Positions 6,088 through 10,864 of a DNA stretch of 10,864 nt are shown here, in pieces. This DNA comes from Bacteroides ovatus (GTDB taxonomy: Bacteria; Bacteroidota; Bacteroidia; Bacteroidales; Bacteroidaceae): assembly GCA_030844565.1 (NCBI GenBank), contig JAUUNK010000170.1, forward strand, positions 1-10,864, read 5' to 3'. A program made the translations under genes and the position numbers. Numbering within the stretch: the first letter of the stretch is position 1; each line of letters starts with the position of its first letter. The notes under the pieces are model-generated. The model saw only the letters and a program-made list of their open reading frames with translations. It did no database searches and was not told the DNA's origin.

Positions 6088-7239
6088 TTACATTACAAAC
6101 TTCACACAAACCGGCTTATCTACCTTTATATCTTTATGAATATCCGTTAATAAGCCCGTTTCTGGATTCCTTTCGTAGACTTGAATCACATTGCTATCCC
6201 TGCAAGCCACTAACAGGAACTTGCCGTTAGGCGTAATGATAAAGTTACGTGGATGAATCTCTGTTAACTGGTAACCGACTTTAGTTAAGGTTCCATTTTC
6301 AGGATGAATGCGGAAGATGGCAATACCGTCTGCCTTCAACCTGTTGCTGGCATAGAGGAATTTGCCGTCGGGGCTGATATGAATATCGCCACTTCCTTTG
6401 GCGCCTACCGTATCGGCTGCTACGGTTTGTATTTCTTTCAGGTCTCCGTCTTTATACTCGAAAGCAATCACGGTACCCGAGAGCTCGTTAATCAGGTAAG
6501 CGTGATGTCCGGTGGGAGAGAAAGTGAGGTGGCGAGGACCTGAACCTGCCTTCACTTTATGGGCGGCAGGTGTTGCTTCTTTCAGCAGAGGTTCTTTGTT
6601 AGTAGCGTCAGCTTGGGAGTGGAGGATATATTTATATATCCGGTCTGTGCCCAAATCATCGGCAAATAAGTATTTTCCATCCGGAGTGATACGTACACAA
6701 TGTAGATGAGGTTTTTCCTGCCGTTCTTTGTCCACTCCCGAACCTGTAAATTTTAAAATATCGGAAGCAGGAAGGAGAGAACCGTCTTTAGCAAGAGGAA
6801 AGATGGATATGCTACCACCACTGTAATTGGCTGTCACCACATTTTTACCATTAGTGATGAGATAGCAAGGATCTTCTCCGCCTGTCTTTTGTGTGTTCAA
6901 TAGTTGGAATGTCCCTTTCTCTTTATCAAAAGCGAAAGCATTTACTGCTGCCCGTTCGTTGTTGAACTCACTGACGGCATAGACAAACTTTCCGTCAGCG
7001 GAAGGAATCAGGTATGAAGGGTTTTCCACCTCCGCTACGCTGAGCGGAGCGGAGGTTCCGGTATCTTCATTAAAACGGAAGCTGTAAATACCTTTGCTTG
7101 TGCCGGAAGTATATGTACCTATAAGCAGGGTCAATTCGCTTTCGGCGTCTCCGGTAGCCTTTGTCGGAGTGCTTTTTGTGGGTGTGCAACTACCGGTTGC
7201 TAACCCGATTACACAAATGGTTGTAAATATTTTGAGCAT
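6088..7239 (-). CDS. Lactonase family beta-propeller lipoprotein (6-phosphogluconolactonase-like)
   Basis: The 383-residue protein matches the seven-bladed propeller lactonase family (PF10282, YbhE/Pgl type), whose cytoplasmic member hydrolyses 6-phosphogluconolactone. Family repeats are plain: IGTYTSGTSKGIY (40-52), NPSYL, ANYSGGS (137-143), PHLHCV (177-182), GSGPRHLTFSP (232-242), GDIHISPDGKFLYASNR (284-300) and PRNFIITPNGKFLLVACRDSN (330-350). The N-terminus is a hydrophobic signal ending in a possible lipobox before Cys18 (TGSC), followed by a Thr/Pro/Lys linker, so the protein is likely anchored outside the cytoplasm. There is no acidic surface-export signal after the Cys, which favours a periplasm-facing position. 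The substrate is therefore unlikely to be the phosphorylated cytoplasmic lactone. It starts 27 nt after the GH3 gene, implying an operon. Confidence 0.9.
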   Translation of the reverse strand: MLKIFTTICVIGLATGSCTPTKSTPTKATGDAESELTLLIGTYTSGTSKGIYSFRFNEDTGTSAPLSVAEVENPSYLIPSADGKFVYAVSEFNNERAAVNAFAFDKEKGTFQLLNTQKTGGEDPCYLITNGKNVVTANYSGGSISIFPLAKDGSLLPASDILKFTGSGVDKERQEKPHLHCVRITPDGKYLFADDLGTDRIYKYILHSQADATNKEPLLKEATPAAHKVKAGSGPRHLTFSPTGHHAYLINELSGTVIAFEYKDGDLKEIQTVAADTVGAKGSGDIHISPDGKFLYASNRLKADGIAIFRIHPENGTLTKVGYQLTEIHPRNFIITPNGKFLLVACRDSNVIQVYERNPETGLLTDIHKDIKVDKPVCVKFVM

Positions 7240-7266
7240 AAATTAATTGTTTCTTTGAGAGGAATG

Positions 7267-10107
7267 TTATTTCTTTAGTTGGGGCAATTTCACTTCTGAA
7301 ACTCCTACCCGGTCGCTACCCAATACAATGCGTAGGTCACTGGCTATAGTTTCTTTGAAAGAGAAGTCCAACAATTTATTATACTTGTCGATAGTTCCTG
7401 AATATACTGTCAGGAATTGTCCTCCGCCGCTGGACAGTTGTATTTCGAAGTCTGTTTTAGCGCCGCTTTCACTGCTGAAAGCAATGGATATGTTGCTAAG
7501 CTTGGCTCCGTTGGGTAGGGCGAAGGTGATATAATCCCCTTTGTTTCCTTCCCAACATGTTGTCAGGTCGTTGTCTATCGCCTTACCAACTGTTTGCTGG
7601 TTGGTGCTTGCATGGATGGAAGAATCTTTTTCTGCTGTTTGCTGAGTCGGGACGTTTCCGGGCTCTGTAACGGTCAATGTACCATTGAGGCGTATATCGG
7701 TAGAAGAAGCGCCTACCATCAGAGAGAAGTCTCCTGGTTCCACTACCCAGTGCATATCGGCGTTGAGCAGTTCGAGTGCTTTACGGTCGATGGGGAAGGT
7801 GACTTCTTTGGTTTCGCCCGGTTGCAGGTGCACGCGTTCAAATCCGGCAAGATTCTTCTCGTAAGTAGTTACGCTGCTCAATACATCGCGTATGTAGAGT
7901 TGCACTACTTCATCCCCTGCACGTTTGCCAGTATTCTTTACTTTGCAGGTGACGTATGCTTTCTGATTCGGAGTAATCACAGCAGGAGAAATCTTCAAGT
8001 CGGAATATTCGAATGTGGTATAACTTAGTCCGTAACCGAAGGAGTATAATGCTCCGTTAGCTCGCGACATATTACCTTTCAATCCCGGATTTCTTCCACC
8101 ATCTATTTGAGACGATGGTTTGCAGGGGAAGTTAAACGGAATTTGTCCTACGGTTTTGGGGAATGTCACTGTTAGCTTTCCACCCGGGTTATAGTCGCCA
8201 AACAATACGTCTGCTATGGCTGTTCCACCTTTTGAGCCCGGATACCAAGCTTCCAAGATAGCAGGAACAAATTTGTCCGCCCAATTGATAGATAAGGGGC
8301 GCCCATTAATAAGGACCAGTACCACAGGTTTGCCCGTAGCTACCACAGCTTTCAAAAGGTCGAGTTGGCGACCGGGAAGTTCGAGACTGCTGCGCGATTT
8401 GTTTTCTCCACAAGTGCGCTGTCCTCCTCCCAAAACCACAATAGCTACATCTGCTTCTTTCGCCTGGCTGACAGCTTTGTCTATTTCTTTTTGCTCTTCG
8501 CCGGTCAGCGGGTAGTCGATAAGCTCCGATTCGGGCCAGTTAGCGTCCACCAAGTCACACCCTTTGGTATAAAGTACTTCTGCTTTGTTGTTTAGCTTTT
8601 CTTGAATACCTTTCAGTACTGAGGTGACTTCTACAGCCAATGGACCGTAGTGGGTGAGCGCATACGAGTGCTCGTCTGCATTAGGACCACATACGGCTAT
8701 CTTTTTAATGTTTGAAGCATCCAAAGGCAATATGTCTTTATCGTTTTTCAGAAGTACAATAGATTCGCGGGAAGCTTGGAGAGCTACTTCTTCGTTTTCT
8801 GCTTTTTCCACTTCTGTGTCGGCGCCTTTCAAGTCAGTTTGGTAGGGCTGGTCAAATAATCCCACGAGGAATTTCACCCGAAGAATATCACGCACACGGT
8901 CGTTAATAACCTCTTCGCTAAGACCTCCTTCTTTCACCAGTTCTCGTAAGGGGAGTACATAAGACTCCGGCGAGCGGAATGTGCAACGTACGTTCAATCC
9001 TGCTTCCACACTTTGGCGTACGGCTTCTTTCATATCTTTGGCAGTTCCGTGCTTGGTATAAAGATATTCTACGGCATCACTGTCCGAAACTACATATCCA
9101 CGGAAACCCATTTCGCCGCGCAGGCGAGTAGTCAGCCAATAATAGCTGCTCTGGATAGGGAATCCGTCATAGTCGTTGTAAGAGCTCATCACCCCCAGCA
9201 AGCCGGCTTCGCGGATAACCCGTTTAAAGGGGTAGGCATGAATCATCTCTACTTCGCGCGGAGATGTTTGCGGGTCTACGCGTGCCATGCCTTCGCGGGC
9301 TCCTTTATTGTTGCTGTAGGCGATAAAATGTTTTCCGGTAGCAGCTACTTGGTAATTGTGTTGCATGCCCTTTACCATTTCAATACCCAGTTCGGCCACC
9401 AGATAGGGGGATTCTCCATATACTTCTTCGTAACGTCCCCAGCGTTGGTCGCGTCCTACATCGAGTATGGGAGCATATACGTTGGTATATCCCAGCATGC
9501 GTGCTTCGCGGCCAGTGATTAAGCCCACTTGGTGAATTAGGCTTCGGTTCCAAGTGTGTCCCAAGCCTAGTTGGGTAGGGAAGTTAGTAGCTTTGTAGCT
9601 TTCCACTCCGCGGATACCTTCGTTGGTGAAGTCGGTGGGAATACCGAGTCGAGTTTCTTCTACAAAAAATCGTTGCACCTCATTCAGTGCCCAAGCGTGG
9701 CGGGAGGCGGGCCACACGTTTTCATTGTCTGATGGTGGAAGTCCCCATTGCTGGAAACCGTTGAGATGTTCGTCGATAGCCCCGATACCGTCTTTCCACA
9801 ATTGGTGCTTCCATTCGGGGGTGGGCAAGTCGTCTTTCAGCACCCTTTTATATCCGTAGAGGGTGACCATCTGGCAGGTTTTCTCCTCCAGGTTCATTTG
9901 ACTGAGTAAGTCTTCTATACGGGCATCAATAGGTGCCGAAGGGTCTTCATACACATCTTTGACGCCATTCTTATTGAAGTCTATCCATCCTTTCTTGTAC
10001 ATCTCTGAACGGACGGGCTTATAAACAGCAGGGATTTTAGTGCTTTTTTGTGCTGTCAGTAAAGTGCTGCTACCGAGGAGCAGGGTTACTAAAAATAGTT
10101 TCTTCAT
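7267..10107 (-). CDS. Secreted glycoside hydrolase family 3 (beta-glucosidase/beta-xylosidase-like) with C-terminal discoidin-like domain
   Basis: The 946-residue product starts at the ATG MKKLFLV, giving a classical signal peptide cleaved near LLTA-Q and no lipobox Cys, so it is probably periplasmic. Domains in order: GH3 N-terminal barrel (about 60-420) with DVGRDQRWGR (216-225), the substrate-binding GKHF (258-261) and the nucleophile Asp342 in VVSDSDA; GH3 C-terminal domain (about 445-695) with a likely acid/base Glu568 in CGENKSR and the LPGRQ and AWYPGSKGG motifs; a fibronectin-III-like domain (about 720-805); and a discoidin/F5-8-type domain (about 830-942, including AIDNDLTTCWEG). It hydrolyses terminal beta-glycosides. 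The SDSDA nucleophile context resembles the SDCDA of xylosidase-type GH3 enzymes, so glucose versus xylose/arabinose specificity is open. No SusC/SusD pair is in the window. An in-frame TTG at 10131 lies within the promoter and was rejected as start. Confidence 0.95.
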   Translation of the reverse strand: MKKLFLVTLLLGSSTLLTAQKSTKIPAVYKPVRSEMYKKGWIDFNKNGVKDVYEDPSAPIDARIEDLLSQMNLEEKTCQMVTLYGYKRVLKDDLPTPEWKHQLWKDGIGAIDEHLNGFQQWGLPPSDNENVWPASRHAWALNEVQRFFVEETRLGIPTDFTNEGIRGVESYKATNFPTQLGLGHTWNRSLIHQVGLITGREARMLGYTNVYAPILDVGRDQRWGRYEEVYGESPYLVAELGIEMVKGMQHNYQVAATGKHFIAYSNNKGAREGMARVDPQTSPREVEMIHAYPFKRVIREAGLLGVMSSYNDYDGFPIQSSYYWLTTRLRGEMGFRGYVVSDSDAVEYLYTKHGTAKDMKEAVRQSVEAGLNVRCTFRSPESYVLPLRELVKEGGLSEEVINDRVRDILRVKFLVGLFDQPYQTDLKGADTEVEKAENEEVALQASRESIVLLKNDKDILPLDASNIKKIAVCGPNADEHSYALTHYGPLAVEVTSVLKGIQEKLNNKAEVLYTKGCDLVDANWPESELIDYPLTGEEQKEIDKAVSQAKEADVAIVVLGGGQRTCGENKSRSSLELPGRQLDLLKAVVATGKPVVLVLINGRPLSINWADKFVPAILEAWYPGSKGGTAIADVLFGDYNPGGKLTVTFPKTVGQIPFNFPCKPSSQIDGGRNPGLKGNMSRANGALYSFGYGLSYTTFEYSDLKISPAVITPNQKAYVTCKVKNTGKRAGDEVVQLYIRDVLSSVTTYEKNLAGFERVHLQPGETKEVTFPIDRKALELLNADMHWVVEPGDFSLMVGASSTDIRLNGTLTVTEPGNVPTQQTAEKDSSIHASTNQQTVGKAIDNDLTTCWEGNKGDYITFALPNGAKLSNISIAFSSESGAKTDFEIQLSSGGGQFLTVYSGTIDKYNKLLDFSFKETIASDLRIVLGSDRVGVSEVKLPQLKK

Positions 10108-10128
10108 GGTACATACGGTTAGTTTCTG

Positions 10129-10136
10129 CAAAAATA
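10129..10136 (-). promoter_or_regulatory. Bacteroidetes -7 element for the GH3-lactonase operon
   Basis: Read on the minus strand this is TATTTTTG, an exact match to TAnnTTTG. Transcription would start near 10125, leaving a leader of under 20 nt before the ATG at 10107. No convincing -33 TTTG is present at 19-21 nt spacing, so an activator may be required. Confidence 0.6.
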
Positions 10137-10209
10137 CGTTTATCTACAAGATATTGGCTCATATCACTCCATAAACTACGTTAATGAGGGCTATAAATGC
10201 AGTTCTCCA

Positions 10210-10241
10210 TTTGGTGAAAACCTAGTTTTTGAGTATATTTA
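10210..10241 (+). promoter_or_regulatory. Candidate promoter for the small SH3-fold gene
   Basis: TTTG at 10210-10213 is followed after 20 nt by TATATTTA (10234-10241), one base from TAnnTTTG. The spacing is right, but the predicted start would fall at or just before the ATG at 10246. Translation would then be almost leaderless, or would use the ATG at 10258. TAGTTTTTG at 10223-10231 is an alternative with one extra base. Confidence 0.3.
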
Positions 10242-10245
10242 TTGT

Positions 10246-10560
10246 ATGGATAAGAGTATGCTAAATCAAATCATGTCTCTTGCCTGGCAATTTGTCCGCA
10301 AGAACGGTTATACTATGAGTGAAGCGCTAAAATGCGCATGGGCCAACATTCGTTTGAGAATGAAAATGCAGCAAGGTATTGTCCGGTTCTATTATCGTAA
10401 AGTCTCTGGTGAGAAGAGAGAAGCTTTTGGAACATTGGTTGAAAGCCTGATGCCGGATACCAAAGGGACCGGCAGGAAGGTGAACGAGACTTTACAAACC
10501 TACTATGATACCGAACGTGAACAATACCGCTCGTTTAAAAAAGCCAATCTGGTTTATTAA
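10246..10560 (+). CDS. Small SH3 beta-barrel fold protein (DUF2693/WYL_2-like)
   Basis: The product is 104 residues, small and basic, with no signal peptide or membrane segment. The N-terminal helix region has SEALKCAWANIRLRM (about 25-39), then a strand region GIVRFYYRKVSGEKREAFGTL (about 44-64) and a C-terminal RSFKKANLV motif. This layout (SEALK-AW, then G-x-V/R-F-YxK-G-x-R-A-GTL, then RxFK-x-NLV) is what I recognise from the Bacteroidales SH3-fold proteins annotated as DUF2693 or WYL_2. These are common in Bacteroidales genomes and their mobile elements and have no proven function. The gene stands alone, divergent from the GH3 gene, and ends in a perfect hairpin. The first ATG (10246) is chosen, but ATG 10258 is possible given the promoter position. 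Confidence 0.75.
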   Translation: MDKSMLNQIMSLAWQFVRKNGYTMSEALKCAWANIRLRMKMQQGIVRFYYRKVSGEKREAFGTLVESLMPDTKGTGRKVNETLQTYYDTEREQYRSFKKANLVY

Positions 10561-10562
10561 TC

Positions 10563-10582
10563 TGTAGCCCTCCGGGGCTACA
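10563..10582 (+). terminator. Perfect 8-bp hairpin after the SH3-fold gene
   Basis: TGTAGCCC (10563-10570) and GGGCTACA (10575-10582) form an uninterrupted stem closed by a TCCG loop of the stable UNCG class. It begins 2 nt after the stop codon. The downstream AATCCTTAAAGG has no real T-run, so termination may be weak or the element may act as a 3' end stabiliser. Confidence 0.6.
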
Positions 10583-10642
10583 ATCCTTAAAGGAAAGCTA
10601 TAATATTTGCAAACAAATGATACGGAGAACAGAAAGATTTTC

Positions 10643-10650
10643 TATCTTTG
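10643..10650 (+). promoter_or_regulatory. Bacteroidetes -7 element upstream of ssrA
   Basis: TATCTTTG matches TAnnTTTG exactly. It would place the start near 10654, about 100 nt upstream of the mature tmRNA 5' end. A second, weaker box (TAATATTG, 10706-10713, one mismatch) would give a leader of about 36 nt. Neither has a clear -33 TTTG at the usual distance. Confidence 0.5.
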
Positions 10651-10752
10651 CATCGAAGAAAGTGGTATAAGAGGCTTGTTCGCGTGTCTGCGGGCAGAAG
10701 AGCTTTAATATTGTTACATTCTTCCAATTTTCTGTAAGTTGTATAAAATGAA

Positions 10753-10864
10753 GGGGTTGACTGGATTTGACAGCGGGCAGAAATGGTGAGTAAGCATGCA
10801 GTGGGTCGTTAATTTCCACTTAAATCTCAGTTATCAAAACTTTATCTGGCGAAACTAATTACGC
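10753..10864 (+). ncRNA. ssrA: Transfer-messenger RNA, 5' part (cut by window end)
   Basis: tmRNA with SmpB rescues stalled ribosomes and adds a degradation tag. The mature 5' end GGGGTTGACTGGATTTGACA is the conserved tRNA-like 5' segment, starting at 10753. It is followed by GCGGGCAG and AAGCATGCAGTGGGTCG, which match tmRNA sequence conserved in Bacteroides. The resume codon and the first tag codons are present at the right edge. The rest of the tag, the pseudoknots and the CCA-bearing 3' tRNA-like half lie beyond the window. The usual 5' processing by RNase P would remove the upstream leader. Confidence 0.95.
10848..10864 (+). other. tmRNA proteolysis tag, first codons
   Basis: GGC GAA ACT AAT TAC GC reads G-E-T-N-Y-(A). 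This agrees with the Bacteroides tag that I recall as ending A-L-A-A. GGC at 10848 is the expected resume codon. The tag is incomplete because the window ends here. Confidence 0.85.

Noticed and set aside
7028..7056. Perfect 8-bp inverted repeat (ACCTCCGC / GCGGAGGT) within the lactonase gene
   Set aside because: It lies mid-gene in an intact, conserved reading frame, with no T-run or regulatory context. It could fold in RNA but I see no reason to call it functional.
9013..9522. Long + strand frame of 169 codons inside the GH3 gene
   Set aside because: It is antisense to the conserved GH3 catalytic barrel and has no recognisable domain or start signals.
10108..10131. TTG upstream start for the GH3 gene
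   Set aside because: It adds eight residues before a complete signal peptide, and the TTG lies inside the predicted -7 box, so it would not be transcribed.
10108..10245. Possible invertible promoter between the divergent GH3 and SH3-fold genes
   Set aside because: I looked for flanking inverted repeats typical of Bacteroides phase-variable promoters and found none of useful length.
10598..10819. Minus-strand reading frame of 73 codons overlapping the tmRNA
   Set aside because: It runs antisense through the ssrA promoter, leader and conserved 5' domain. It has no family resemblance and is best explained as chance.
1..10864. CRISPR array, insertion sequence or polysaccharide utilisation SusC/SusD pair
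   Set aside because: There are no spaced direct repeats, transposase motifs or SusC/SusD-like proteins. The GH3 gene stands with only the lactonase.

Overview
This window looks like a chromosomal segment from a Bacteroides species or a close Bacteroidales relative. The evidence is several start regions carrying the Bacteroidetes-type -7 element (TAnnTTTG), few Shine-Dalgarno sequences, a tmRNA whose tag begins G-E-T-N-Y, an ObgE with a long acidic tail, and a secreted GH3 glycosidase of the gut Bacteroides kind. No insertion sequence, CRISPR array, integrase or rRNA/tRNA gene is visible. No gene-free stretch exceeds about 200 bases. Gene order and coding style look like stable core genome.

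Left part (1-5032, + strand). The 3' part of a membrane protein with a long helical domain comes first, followed by a GC-rich hairpin and a promoter. A compact set of housekeeping genes follows: hpt (purine salvage), adk (adenylate kinase), obgE (ribosome-associated GTPase), a laccase-domain PgeF/YfiH protein whose ATG overlaps the obgE stop, and a B3/B4 (tRNA-editing-like) domain protein. Gaps are 37, 52, -4 and 14 nt, so they are probably one operon whose theme is nucleotide handling and translation quality. Two tandem hairpins at 5045-5099 follow.

Middle (5134-7239). A well-formed Bacteroides promoter and an unusually strong Shine-Dalgarno sequence precede a secreted, probably outer-membrane, protein of unknown function on the + strand. 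It converges on a - strand gene for a lipoprotein-type 7-bladed lactonase. A hairpin with T-rich flanks on both strands lies inside the last codons of the + strand gene and could terminate transcription from both sides.

Right part (7267-10864). A secreted three-domain GH3 glycosidase with an added C-terminal discoidin-like domain is transcribed leftward and probably forms a two-gene operon with the lactonase. Divergent from it is a small SH3-fold (DUF2693-like) protein gene ending in a perfect hairpin. The window closes with the 5' part of ssrA (tmRNA), cut inside the tag codons. I find no clearly new multi-gene system. The points most worth a second look are the extracytoplasmic GH3-lactonase pair, the coding-embedded bidirectional terminator, and the tmRNA leader.
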